In this document: in pieces, positions 21,693 through 29,269 of the stretch | Layout of the letters: each line of letters begins with the position of its first letter | How positions within the stretch are numbered: position 1 is the first letter of the stretch | Source of the DNA: an uncultured Alphaproteobacteria bacterium | Lineage (GTDB): Bacteria > Pseudomonadota > Alphaproteobacteria > Bin95 | Length of the DNA: 32,734 nucleotides | Direction of reading: 5' to 3' | Assembly (NCBI GenBank): GCA_937891825.1 | Contig: CALAHN010000044.1 | Span: 1-32,734 of the forward strand | Made by a program: the position numbers and the translations under genes | Notes under the pieces: generated by a model | The model's input: only the letters and a program-made list of their open reading frames with translations | Told to the model about the DNA's origin: nothing | The model's database searches: none

Positions 21693-22505
21693 CTAGGCGT
21701 CGCCATTGTCCAGCCCCTGGCGTTGGCGTTCCCGCACGCGCAGTTCAAGCTGATCCGGGGTCTCGTCCAGATCGAGCCGCTGCTTGCCCTCGATCGTCGC
21801 GCCTTCTTCTTCCGGCCATTCCAGGGTCGAAAGCGGGAAGCGCCAGTTCTGCGGCAGGAACAGCACGGCATACATCTCAAGCCAGACCGTGATGCCGGCG
21901 ACGATGATCATGAGGAAGCCAAACGCCATGATCAACTTGATCACCCAGCGATGGCTCATCCCGACCAGCGAGGCGGAGACTTCGCCGCATTCGTACCAGG
22001 CGCATGCGGCATCCCGGTTCGCCGCCCAGGAATCGAGGGCGTAGCCGAAGGCGTAGTAGGTGATCACGACCGCAAACGGGATCATGAAGATGTTGAGGCC
22101 GATGAACTCGATCCAGGCCTTGCGCCGGAACTTCAAGGTTTCCCGCACGAGGTCGACGCGCACCTGCGTATTCCAGATGTAGCCGAACGCCAGCACCATC
22201 GTGAACAGGATCGTGTGGGAATGCCATTCAAGTTCCTGGAGGAGCGTCGAGCCGAAATAGGGGCTGATATTCTCAACCAGCCAAAGCTGGATGACGCCCG
22301 TCTTTCGGATCAGGAGGTCGAACGCCGTGATCAGGATCAGGGGCATGGCGAACCACGACCCGCCGCGTCCGACCAGATCGATGAATGCCCGAAGCCGCTT
22401 CGCGACGCGCAGACAGGTCGGAAGCTGCGTATCGGTCAGATGGACAATGTTGGCGGCGTTGGGATCGACAGCGCCATCCGCCATTGCTGATGCAGAGTGA
22501 TTCAT
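21693..22505 (-). CDS. dctQ: TRAP transporter small permease (DctQ family)
   Basis: A 270-residue membrane protein with four hydrophobic segments and the DctQ hallmark EWHSHTILFTMVLAFGYIWN followed by RVDLV. It associates with the large permease in a Na+-driven uptake system. It is longer than most DctQ proteins, with a hydrophilic N-terminus of about 40 residues and a charged C-terminal tail of about 45 residues. ATG 22505 has GGGAGAG seven bases upstream. It is transcribed after dctM with 19 bases between them. Size and sequence suit the mannitol/chloroaromatic/2-oxoacid TRAP subgroup. Confidence 0.93.
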   Translation of the reverse strand: MNHSASAMADGAVDPNAANIVHLTDTQLPTCLRVAKRLRAFIDLVGRGGSWFAMPLILITAFDLLIRKTGVIQLWLVENISPYFGSTLLQELEWHSHTILFTMVLAFGYIWNTQVRVDLVRETLKFRRKAWIEFIGLNIFMIPFAVVITYYAFGYALDSWAANRDAACAWYECGEVSASLVGMSHRWVIKLIMAFGFLMIIVAGITVWLEMYAVLFLPQNWRFPLSTLEWPEEEGATIEGKQRLDLDETPDQLELRVRERQRQGLDNGDA

Positions 22506-22524
22506 TGTGTTCTCTCCCGCCCGA

Positions 22525-24021
22525 TCAGTAGTCGTAAACCGATTTCATCAGCCACAGCGAGATATTCGGCTGCCACATGACAAGCAGAAGGCCGAAAAGC
22601 TGGATCATGACGAAGGGGATGATCCCCTTGTAAATCGATTGGATTTTCACTTCTTTCGGCGCGATGCCCTTCATGTAGAAGAGCGCGAAACCGAATGGCG
22701 GGGTGAGGAACGAGGTTTGCAGATTGATCGCCATCAGGATCAGGAACCAGATCGTCACGTCCTTCGGGTCGACGTGGCCGCCGAAATCAAGGCCAGCGAC
22801 CAGCGGCGCGAAGACGGGCAGGACGATCAGGGTGATCTCGATCCAGTCGAGGAAGAAGCCCAGGACGAACGTGATGCCCATGAGCAGGAAGAGCAACTCC
22901 CAGGACCCCAGGCCTGCGGACTGGATCATGTGCTCGACGATATCGTCGCCGCCGAGGGAGCGGTAGACATAGGCAAAGCAGGTTGCGCTGATGATGATGA
23001 AGAAGATCATCGAAATGGTGCGCGCCGCCGTGTGGCAGACGCCCTGCAGCAGATCGAAGGTCAGGCGGCCGTTGAAGATTGCGAGCAGCAAGGTGCCGAA
23101 GGCCCCGACAGCGCCTGCCTCGCTCGGCGTCGCGACGCCAAACAGGATCGAGCCCTTGATCATGCCGATCAGCAGGACCGGCGGCAGGAAGCTTTTGAAA
23201 ATCATCTTCGGATATTCGCGAGCCGGCACGGCAAGCAAGGCCGGGTCCAGCGGCGGCGCGGCCGAGGGGCGGAGCGCGGAATATGTGGCGACAAACACCA
23301 GATAGAGGGCGGCGAGCATCAGGCCCGGCAGAATCGCGGCCATGAACATGTTGCCGACCGAAACGGCCATCAGGTCGGCCATGATGATCAGCATGATGCT
23401 GGGCGGAATAAGAATGCCGAGCGTTCCGGAAGCAGCGATGCAGCCCGTCGCCAGCGCATGGCTGTAGCCTTGCCGGATCATCGTTGGAAGCGCGAGCGCA
23501 GTCATCATCGTGACCGAGGCGCCGATGATGCCGGTCATGGCGGCGAGCACGGTGCCCATCACGACGACGGCGAGGGCGAGGGAGCCCGGAACTTTCTTCA
23601 ACAGCACCTGGACGCAGTAGAGCAGGTCGTTCGCAACGCCGCTCCGCTCCATCATGATGCCCATGAAGACAAAGGCCGGGACCGATACCAGCACCAGGTT
23701 CTCGGCGCCGCCGAACCAGATCCGCGGCATGAAATTGAAAAACTCGACCAGGGAGAAAATCCCGAAGAAGTAGCCGATCAATCCGTAGAGAAATGCCAGC
23801 CCGCCAAGAATGAACGCCACGGGAAACCCGGAAAACAGCAGCATGGCGAGCGAGGCGAACATCACGATCGGCAGATAATCGTGCAACAGATATAGCAGGT
23901 CTTCCTGCTCATCCGGCGAGAGCCCGAGAACATAGACATACGCCATGCCGACGATGGCGAGCGCGACAAGAACGATAGCTAACCCGGTATTACGGCGAAT
24001 GCCGGCGGTGAGCGCTTCCAT
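22525..24021 (-). CDS. dctM: TRAP transporter large permease (DctM family)
   Basis: A 498-residue protein with at least twelve hydrophobic segments. DctM signatures visible include AMLLFSGFPVAFILGG, VPAFVFMGIMMERSG, AASGTLGILIPPSIMLII and FGVATPSEAGAVGAFG. It forms the transport channel using an ion gradient. Some 60 residues longer than typical DctM, as in the 2-oxoacid/chloroaromatic subgroup. ATG 24021 is preceded by AAGGGAAGG. It lies 139 bases after dctP; a stable hairpin occupies that gap. Confidence 0.95.
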   Translation of the reverse strand: MEALTAGIRRNTGLAIVLVALAIVGMAYVYVLGLSPDEQEDLLYLLHDYLPIVMFASLAMLLFSGFPVAFILGGLAFLYGLIGYFFGIFSLVEFFNFMPRIWFGGAENLVLVSVPAFVFMGIMMERSGVANDLLYCVQVLLKKVPGSLALAVVVMGTVLAAMTGIIGASVTMMTALALPTMIRQGYSHALATGCIAASGTLGILIPPSIMLIIMADLMAVSVGNMFMAAILPGLMLAALYLVFVATYSALRPSAAPPLDPALLAVPAREYPKMIFKSFLPPVLLIGMIKGSILFGVATPSEAGAVGAFGTLLLAIFNGRLTFDLLQGVCHTAARTISMIFFIIISATCFAYVYRSLGGDDIVEHMIQSAGLGSWELLFLLMGITFVLGFFLDWIEITLIVLPVFAPLVAGLDFGGHVDPKDVTIWFLILMAINLQTSFLTPPFGFALFYMKGIAPKEVKIQSIYKGIIPFVMIQLFGLLLVMWQPNISLWLMKSVYDY

Positions 24022-24083
24022 CGATACAATACCTTCCCTTGTTGGCGGCGCTATTTTTTAAGTTTTTTGCGCCTTGGATCGCA

Positions 24084-24122
24084 GAGGAGGCGCCCGGACC
24101 GAACCGGCCAGGGCGCCTCCTC
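24084..24122 (-). promoter_or_regulatory. Intercistronic hairpin between dctP and dctM
   Basis: A 12-base-pair GC-rich stem (24084-24095 with 24111-24122) with a 15-base loop, downstream of the dctP stop. On the minus strand it is followed by mixed then A-rich sequence, not a T run, so it is unlikely to be a full terminator. Such hairpins commonly protect the message of the abundant binding protein and reduce read-through to the permease genes. Confidence 0.7.
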
Positions 24123-24160
24123 GCAGCGGATGCGGCTGATGTGCTCAGCCGCTGGCCGTC

Positions 24161-25222
24161 CTACTGGAGGTAGGTCGACTTGATCGCCTGAGCGGCGCCC
24201 CACTTCGCATATTTCACACGGAAGTCGGCGTAGCTATCGGCGACGCGCTTGAACAGCGGGTCGGTCTTCGCATCTTCTTCAAGGACCTCGTTCCAGGTCT
24301 TTTCAAAGACGCCGAGCGTCTCGTCGTCCCAACGTTTGGTGATCACGCCGTACTTTTCGCCCATTTCAACCATGGCGCCCGGATTGACCGCTTCGGTTTC
24401 GGCATAGGTGTTGTGAATGCTGTCGCCGCAAGCGACTTCCAGCATGGCCTGTTGAGATTCCGACAGGCCCTTCCACTTGTCCATGTTGACGAGCATCTGG
24501 CTGACCGAGGTCTGCTGATGCCAGCCAGGGAAGTAGTTGTACTTCGCGATCTGATAGAAGCCGTACTTGATGTCCATGGCGGGCATCGAGAATTCGGTCG
24601 CGTCGATGACGCCCTTCTCGAGAGCCGGGAAGATGTCGCCGCCGGCCAGGAGCTGGGTGGAGACGCCAAGCTTCTGCATGACGCGCGCGCCAAGACCGAA
24701 GAACCGCATCTTCAGGCCCTTGAGCTGATCGAGGCTGGTGATCTCATTCTTGAACCAGCCCGAAGTTTCCGGCCCGATGGCGAAGCAGTCCATCTGATGG
24801 ATGTTGTTGGAGGCGTAGATTTCCTGCTGGATTTCGTTGCCGCCGCCGTAGATCTTCCAGGCAAAATATTCGCCGTAGCCAGGGCCGAAGGGGACCGAGG
24901 TGAAGAACGCCAGGGCGGGAACCTTGCCGACGTCATAGCCGGCCGTCGTCCAGGCCGCTTCGATCGAGCCTTTCGATGTGGCGTCGAAGCCTTCATTGCC
25001 CGGCACAAGCGCGCCCGGCTCGAAGAATTTTAACTGCATGTCGCCGCCGGAAGCGAGCTTTACCCGCTCCGCATAGCGGACGCCCGAAGTGCCGAGATGC
25101 GGCACGGAACTGCCCCAAGCGCTGTGCAGCTTCCAGCGCACGCGCTCTGCTTGCGCCGTGGTCGCCGCCATGGCGACTGCGGCGACGGCCGATACGAGGC
25201 CGATCTTTGTCGATAGTTTCAT
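24161..25222 (-). CDS. dctP: TRAP transporter solute-binding protein (DctP family, TakP-like)
   Basis: A 353-residue periplasmic binding protein. Residues 1-25 are a signal peptide (LVSAVAAVAMAATTAQA). RWKLHSAWGSSVP, MRFFGLGARVMQKLGV and ALEKGVIDATEFSMPAMD are typical of the subgroup that includes the 2-oxoacid-binding TakP and the chloroaromatic-binding FcbT1. The conserved Arg of MRFFG would hold the ligand carboxylate. The likely ligand is a monocarboxylate or 2-oxoacid. ATG 25222 has AGGGAGGG six bases upstream. First gene of the operon dctP-dctM-dctQ, with a promoter at 25259-25287. Confidence 0.94.
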   Translation of the reverse strand: MKLSTKIGLVSAVAAVAMAATTAQAERVRWKLHSAWGSSVPHLGTSGVRYAERVKLASGGDMQLKFFEPGALVPGNEGFDATSKGSIEAAWTTAGYDVGKVPALAFFTSVPFGPGYGEYFAWKIYGGGNEIQQEIYASNNIHQMDCFAIGPETSGWFKNEITSLDQLKGLKMRFFGLGARVMQKLGVSTQLLAGGDIFPALEKGVIDATEFSMPAMDIKYGFYQIAKYNYFPGWHQQTSVSQMLVNMDKWKGLSESQQAMLEVACGDSIHNTYAETEAVNPGAMVEMGEKYGVITKRWDDETLGVFEKTWNEVLEEDAKTDPLFKRVADSYADFRVKYAKWGAAQAIKSTYLQ

Positions 25223-25258
25223 TTATTGCCCTCCCTGGAGCTTTGGTTAAGAGCGGGC

Positions 25259-25287
25259 ACCATACTGTGACCGAATTTCTGTCACAA
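25259..25287 (-). promoter_or_regulatory. Candidate promoter of the TRAP operon
   Basis: Reading the minus strand, TTGTGA (25287-25282) and TATGGT (25264-25259) are separated by exactly 17 bases, each matching the sigma70 consensus at 4/6 positions. They lie 37-65 bases upstream of the dctP start. Confidence 0.45.
25266..25286. promoter_or_regulatory. Inverted repeat TGTGAC-N9-GTCACA, probable operator
   Basis: A perfect six-base inverted repeat with a nine-base spacer covers the -35 element and spacer of the proposed dctP promoter. That position would let a bound dimer block RNA polymerase. Half-sites of this kind are seen with CRP/FNR- and GntR-type regulators, but no regulator gene is next to it. 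Confidence 0.45.
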
Positions 25288-25426
25288 GGGGAATCAGGGC
25301 GGGCATTTGGAACTCTGGCGCCGTTTGTCCATGGGCATGCGTCAAATTGGCGAGGCGGCGCATTAGCGCATGGCGCGCTCAGGGGCGTGAGGCCATCCTC
25401 TGGCCTTGAGATAGTCATCGAGAAAT

Positions 25427-25457
25427 CCAGCCTTGGGCGTCCCCCGCCCAAGGCTGG
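25427..25457 (-). terminator. Hairpin terminator of the SDR gene
   Basis: A perfect 13-base-pair stem (25427-25439 with 25445-25457) and five-base loop, six bases beyond the stop of the 3-hydroxyacyl-CoA dehydrogenase gene. On the minus strand it is followed by ATTTCT, a weak T run. Confidence 0.7.
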
Positions 25458-25463
25458 CGCGAT

Positions 25464-26231
25464 TTACCGCGGCCCCATGCGAATCGCCCCGTCCAGGCGA
25501 ATCACCTCGCCGTTCAGGTAGTCGTTGCGCACGATTTCCATCGCGAGGGATGCGTACTCTGTGGCGTCGCCCGTCCGTTTTGGGAACGGCACCTGGCTGC
25601 CCAGCAGGTCCAGCGTGTCCTGGGGCAGGCCCATCAACAGCGGCGTCAGCATGATGCCGGGCGCGATCGTGCAGACCCGGACGCCATGGGCCGAGAGATC
25701 GCGGGCGGACTGGATGGTGAGGCCGATGATGCCGCCCTTCGATGCAGTATAGGCGGCCTGGCCGATCTGCCCTTCGTAGCCAGCGACGCTCGCAGTGTTG
25801 ACGATGACGCCCTTCAGGCCGTCGTCGTTGACGGGCTCGAGGCTGCTCATGTCCGCCGCCGCCAGGCGCAGCGTGTTGAACGTGCCGACTAGATTGACCT
25901 CGATGACCTTCCGGAAGTGATCCAGGTCCATCGGCTGGCCCTTGCGGTCGACGATCCGGACGGATCCGCCGATCCCGGCGCAATTGATGCAGACCCGCGC
26001 CGGTCCGTGGGCGTCGCGAGCCTTAGCGATGGCCGCGGCCGCTGAGGCGGCGTCGGATACGTCGCACTCCGCCGCCAGCGCCCCGATCGCGGCCGCCGTC
26101 GCCTCTGCGAGGGCGAAATTCCGGTCGAGCAAGGTCACCTTTGCGCCCGCCTTGACCAAGGCTTCGGCGGTCGCCCGCCCAAGTCCGGAGGCGCCGCCTG
26201 TGACGATCGCCGCTTTGCCGTTTACGTCCAT
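25464..26231 (-). CDS. HSD10-type 3-hydroxyacyl-CoA dehydrogenase (SDR)
   Basis: A 255-residue SDR close to mitochondrial 17-beta-HSD type 10. TGGASGLG is at 11-18, Asp36 indicates NAD, NCAG at 83-86, catalytic Ser148, Tyr161 and Lys165 (YTASK). Segments that mark this subgroup are the insert SVRIVDRKGQPMDLDHF, NTASVAGYEGQIGQAAY and the ending NGEVIRLDGAIRMGPR. It oxidises (S)-3-hydroxyacyl-CoA or 2-methyl-3-hydroxybutyryl-CoA in fatty-acid or isoleucine breakdown. ATG 26231 has AGGAGAA in front. Monocistronic, with its own terminator. Confidence 0.93.
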   Translation of the reverse strand: MDVNGKAAIVTGGASGLGRATAEALVKAGAKVTLLDRNFALAEATAAAIGALAAECDVSDAASAAAAIAKARDAHGPARVCINCAGIGGSVRIVDRKGQPMDLDHFRKVIEVNLVGTFNTLRLAAADMSSLEPVNDDGLKGVIVNTASVAGYEGQIGQAAYTASKGGIIGLTIQSARDLSAHGVRVCTIAPGIMLTPLLMGLPQDTLDLLGSQVPFPKRTGDATEYASLAMEIVRNDYLNGEVIRLDGAIRMGPR

Positions 26232-26413
26232 GTTCTGGTTCTCCTGTGGGTCGGCGGGCGTTTCGGCCGGCCGGGATGCGATGGCCGGGAGAGGTAATAG
26301 GCCCAAAGCCCGATGCGCAAGGCAATTGGCGCTCCCCTTGTGCGTCGCGCGCAAAGGCGCCCGCCGTTTCGCCGCGCTTGCAGGCGCCGCGTGAGATCGG
26401 CAGAGTGCGCGCC

Positions 26414-26590
26414 ATGCCGACGCCAACTGAAAATGAGACCGCAGCAGAGCCGCCTCTGGTCCCGAAATGGGGCCTGATCGGCGGCCTTGCGGTTTTGGTC
26501 GTGACGGCCGTCGCCGCGCCGTTCTACGGCCAGGTCCTAGGCGGCATGATGTGGGCTGGCGAGGTTTTGAAATCGCTGTGCGGCTGGTAG
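26414..26590 (+). CDS. Small single-pass membrane protein
   Basis: A 58-residue frame, MPTPTENETAAEPPLVPKW then one hydrophobic segment (GLIGGLAVLVVTAVAAPFYG) and a short tail. No family recognised. It lies 28 bases before the MFS gene on the same strand and may be the first gene of that unit. The ribosome-binding site is weak, so existence is uncertain. Confidence 0.45.
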   Translation: MPTPTENETAAEPPLVPKWGLIGGLAVLVVTAVAAPFYGQVLGGMMWAGEVLKSLCGW

Positions 26591-26618
26591 CCCTCAGGCA
26601 AGGATTTGGATTGCGACC

Positions 26619-28049
26619 ATGGCGGAAGAATCAGTCGGCGGCTTGACCCCGATCCGGGTCTATCGTGCTGGCGCGGCGCCGGCCGCCTATGGCGAACCGG
26701 CGCGCGCAGCGCCGCCCGCGCAGGCGGCCGCGGCCCGGGCCGCCGCGCCAATCGATCCAGGCCCGACCTATGCGGACTACGAGGACGGCTTGCCCGAACC
26801 GCCGCCGATTCCGCCCGAAACCCGGAAATCCGGCCTGCCGATCGGGGTCATCGTCGTTTGCGGCGCCTTGATCGCGCTGATGTCGATGGGCATTCGCAAC
26901 ATCATTCCCCTTTGGCAGACGCCGATGCTGCAGGACCTTGGCTGGTCGAGCAGCCAGTTTTCGATCGCCCTGGCGACGCAGAACCTGATGTGGGGCCTCT
27001 GCTCGCCGTTTTTCGGGGCGCTCGCCGACAAGTTCGGCTCCTCCCGGGTGCTGATCTTCGGCGCGATGCTGCAGGCGAGCGGCCTTTGGTTGATGTCGCA
27101 AGCGAACGATCCGGCGCTGTTCTTCCTGTCCGCCGGCGTGCTGCTCGGTCTGGCCCAAAGCGCGGCCGGCATGGGCATCGTGCTGGGGGCGGTCGGGCGC
27201 TCCGTGCACCCGCGCCACCGCACGATGGCGTTCGGCCTGATCACGGCGTCCTCCTCGGCCGGCATGATCGTCATGACGCCGATCGGCCGGGCGCTGCTGG
27301 AGACCACAACCTGGTCCGATGCGTTCGTCAGCGTCGCGATCATCGCCCTGCCGATGATCCTGCTGGCGATCTTCGTGCGCAGCAATCAGAACGACGGCGA
27401 TCCGTCGACGGCCGAGATCGCCAAGCTCTCGATCGGCGAAGCGCTGGGCGAGGCCTTCCGGCATCGTGGCTTTACCTTGCTGGTTCTGGGGTTCTTCGTC
27501 TGCGGCTTCCATGTCACGTTCATCGGCGTGCATCTGCCGAAATATCTGAACGATCTGGGCGTCGGCTGGCAGGCCGGCGCCAATGCCTTGATGATCATCG
27601 GGGTCTTCAACGTCGGGGCCTGCCTCGCGGTCGGCTTTGTCGCCTCGGTCGTCAGCAAGCGCGGCGTGCTGGCGATGATCTATCTGCTCCGGGCGGTGGT
27701 CATTCTGGCGTTCATTTCCTTCCCCGTGTCGACGACGAGCGTCTATATCTTCGCGGCCGCCATGGGGGTCCTGTGGCTGTCGACGGTGCCGCCGACCCAG
27801 GGCATCGTCGCCCAGGTCTTCGGCACGCAATACATGACCATGCTGTTCGGCGTCGTGTTCTTCAGCCACCAGATCGGCAGCTTCCTTGGCGTCTATCTCG
27901 GCGCGCAGGCGGTTGACCGGCTCGGCAGCTATGACATGGTCTGGTATGTGGCGATCGTGCTTGGGCTGCTGGCGGCAGTCTGTCATATCGTCATCGACGA
28001 ACGGCCGGTCGCGCGGTTGAAGCAGCCGGCCGCGCCTGAGGCGGCATAA
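26619..28049 (+). CDS. MFS transporter (monocarboxylate/OxlT-like)
   Basis: A 476-residue major facilitator with twelve predicted membrane segments from residue about 75 on. GALADKFGSSRVLIFG is the motif between helices 2 and 3; LGLAQSAAGMGIVLGAVGR and FFSHQIGSFLGVYLG resemble monocarboxylate/oxalate-formate-type members. Residues 1-74 are an unusual hydrophilic Ala/Pro-rich extension. AAGGA lies upstream of ATG 26619. It precedes the two-subunit ThDP decarboxylase by 53 bases, so it may import that enzyme's acid substrate or export its product. Confidence 0.9.
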   Translation: MAEESVGGLTPIRVYRAGAAPAAYGEPARAAPPAQAAAARAAAPIDPGPTYADYEDGLPEPPPIPPETRKSGLPIGVIVVCGALIALMSMGIRNIIPLWQTPMLQDLGWSSSQFSIALATQNLMWGLCSPFFGALADKFGSSRVLIFGAMLQASGLWLMSQANDPALFFLSAGVLLGLAQSAAGMGIVLGAVGRSVHPRHRTMAFGLITASSSAGMIVMTPIGRALLETTTWSDAFVSVAIIALPMILLAIFVRSNQNDGDPSTAEIAKLSIGEALGEAFRHRGFTLLVLGFFVCGFHVTFIGVHLPKYLNDLGVGWQAGANALMIIGVFNVGACLAVGFVASVVSKRGVLAMIYLLRAVVILAFISFPVSTTSVYIFAAAMGVLWLSTVPPTQGIVAQVFGTQYMTMLFGVVFFSHQIGSFLGVYLGAQAVDRLGSYDMVWYVAIVLGLLAAVCHIVIDERPVARLKQPAAPEAA

Positions 28050-28102
28050 GCAACCAACAAGCTGACGCGCAGTGCGAACGGCGCTAGGATGGGAGAGGCC
28101 GT

Positions 28103-28624
28103 ATGGTCGAAGCTGTGAACAGCGACTGGAAAGACCAACTCTACGACAGCATCAAGGCGCTGAAGATCAGGCAGGTCGTCTATGTTCCCGACGCGGGCCA
28201 TGCGAAGCTGATCGACCGGTGTCTCGCGGACCCCGAGATCGACTGTTTCCCGCTGGTGAACGAGTTTGAAGCCGTCGGCATCTGCGTCGGCGCCTGGCTT
28301 GGCGGCAGGCGCGCGTGCGCCTTGATGCAGTCCAGCGGCATCGGCAACGCCATCAACGCGCTCGGGCTTGTGCATTCGACCGGCGCGCCCTTCTTCGCAA
28401 TCGCGACCATGCGCGGCGAGTGGGGCGAATTCAACGGCTGGCAGACCCCGATGGGCCAGGGCATCCCGAAGGCGCTTGAGGCGGTCAACGTCGTGGTCAA
28501 CCGCGCCGAGACCGCCGCCGATGTCATTCCAGTGACGGAGGCGAGCGGCCGCCTGGCGTTCAACTCCTATTTGCCGGTCTTTTCGCTGATTTCCCAGCGC
28601 GCCACCGGCGCCAAAGTCTTTTAA
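28103..28624 (+). CDS. ThDP-dependent decarboxylase, alpha (PYR) subunit, ComD-like
   Basis: A 173-residue ThDP-binding pyrimidine-domain protein like the alpha subunit of sulfopyruvate decarboxylase and phosphonopyruvate decarboxylase. The cofactor-activating Glu is Glu56 in VNEFEAVGICVGAWLGG. ALMQSSGIGNAINAL is the expected following loop. It works as a dimer of dimers with the beta subunit, encoded 11 bases downstream. GGGAGAGG precedes ATG 28103. The pair decarboxylates a 2-oxoacid; sulfopyruvate is possible, but no sulfonate genes are nearby. Confidence 0.88.
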   Translation: MVEAVNSDWKDQLYDSIKALKIRQVVYVPDAGHAKLIDRCLADPEIDCFPLVNEFEAVGICVGAWLGGRRACALMQSSGIGNAINALGLVHSTGAPFFAIATMRGEWGEFNGWQTPMGQGIPKALEAVNVVVNRAETAADVIPVTEASGRLAFNSYLPVFSLISQRATGAKVF

Positions 28625-28635
28625 GGGAGGCCGCC

Positions 28636-29241
28636 ATGACGACAGGATCGCAAAATCGCCTGGAACGCCGCGGCGCCGTCCATCGGCTGCTGCGCGACCG
28701 GGACCCCAATCTGCTGATAGTGGCCGGCCTCGGCTCCGCCATCTGGGATGCGGAGACGGCGGGGGAGACGCCGCTGAACTTCTATCTGCTGGGCGCGATG
28801 GGCAGCGCCACCCCGACCGCCCTTGGCCTCGCGACGGCGCAGCCCGACAAGCGCGTCATCGCATTGGTCGGAGACGCGGAACTGGCGATGGGCCTCTATG
28901 TGCTCGCGACGATCGGCTGGCGGAAGCCGGCCAATCTCTCGGTGATCTGCCTCGACAATGGCCGCTTCGGCGAAACCGGCGGGCAAGTCAGTCATACCGG
29001 CGTCAATCTGGACCTGGCCGGCGTCGCGGCCGCCAGCGGCATTCCGACGGTGCGGCGCGTGAACGACGACGCCGGCATCGATGAATTGCGCGATCTGGCG
29101 ATGGCGGGGCCAGGGCCGGTCTTCGGACTGGTTGAAATCACCGCCGCCATGCCGCCCGTTCAAATGCCGATCCGCAATGGCGTGATCGGCATGGCGCGGT
29201 TCCGCGAGGCGCTTTTGGGGCCTCAGGCGTTGAAGGAATAA
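28636..29241 (+). CDS. ThDP-dependent decarboxylase, beta (PP) subunit, ComE-like
   Basis: A 201-residue ThDP diphosphate-binding subunit. The metal/diphosphate motif begins GDAELAMG at 79-86 and ends with Asn108 (CLDNGRFG), the normal spacing; Ala replaces the usual Gly after GD. FYLLGAMGSATPTALGLA is the standard preceding segment. GGGAGG precedes ATG 28636. Together with the alpha subunit it forms the active sites of a split sulfopyruvate/phosphonopyruvate-type decarboxylase. Its stop is followed at once by a hairpin. Confidence 0.9.
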   Translation: MTTGSQNRLERRGAVHRLLRDRDPNLLIVAGLGSAIWDAETAGETPLNFYLLGAMGSATPTALGLATAQPDKRVIALVGDAELAMGLYVLATIGWRKPANLSVICLDNGRFGETGGQVSHTGVNLDLAGVAAASGIPTVRRVNDDAGIDELRDLAMAGPGPVFGLVEITAAMPPVQMPIRNGVIGMARFREALLGPQALKE

Positions 29242-29245
29242 GGCT

Positions 29246-29269
29246 GGCGGACGGCGGGCGCCGACCGCC
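29246..29269. terminator. Hairpin between convergent genes
   Basis: GGCGG-A-CGGC (29246-29255), loop GGGC, GCCG-A-CCGCC (29260-29269): nine base pairs with one A/A mismatch, filling the gap between the ComE-like gene and the convergent receiver-domain gene. TCATTT follows on the plus strand. Probably a bidirectional terminator. Confidence 0.55.

Noticed and set aside
22507-23895. Plus-strand 462-residue frame rich in His, Asp, Glu and Arg
   Set aside because: It lies antisense to dctM; the composition is what a GC-rich membrane-protein gene gives when read on the opposite strand, and there is no family motif.
26631-27986. Minus-strand 451-residue frame
   Set aside because: Antisense shadow of the MFS transporter, with the same charged low-complexity composition.
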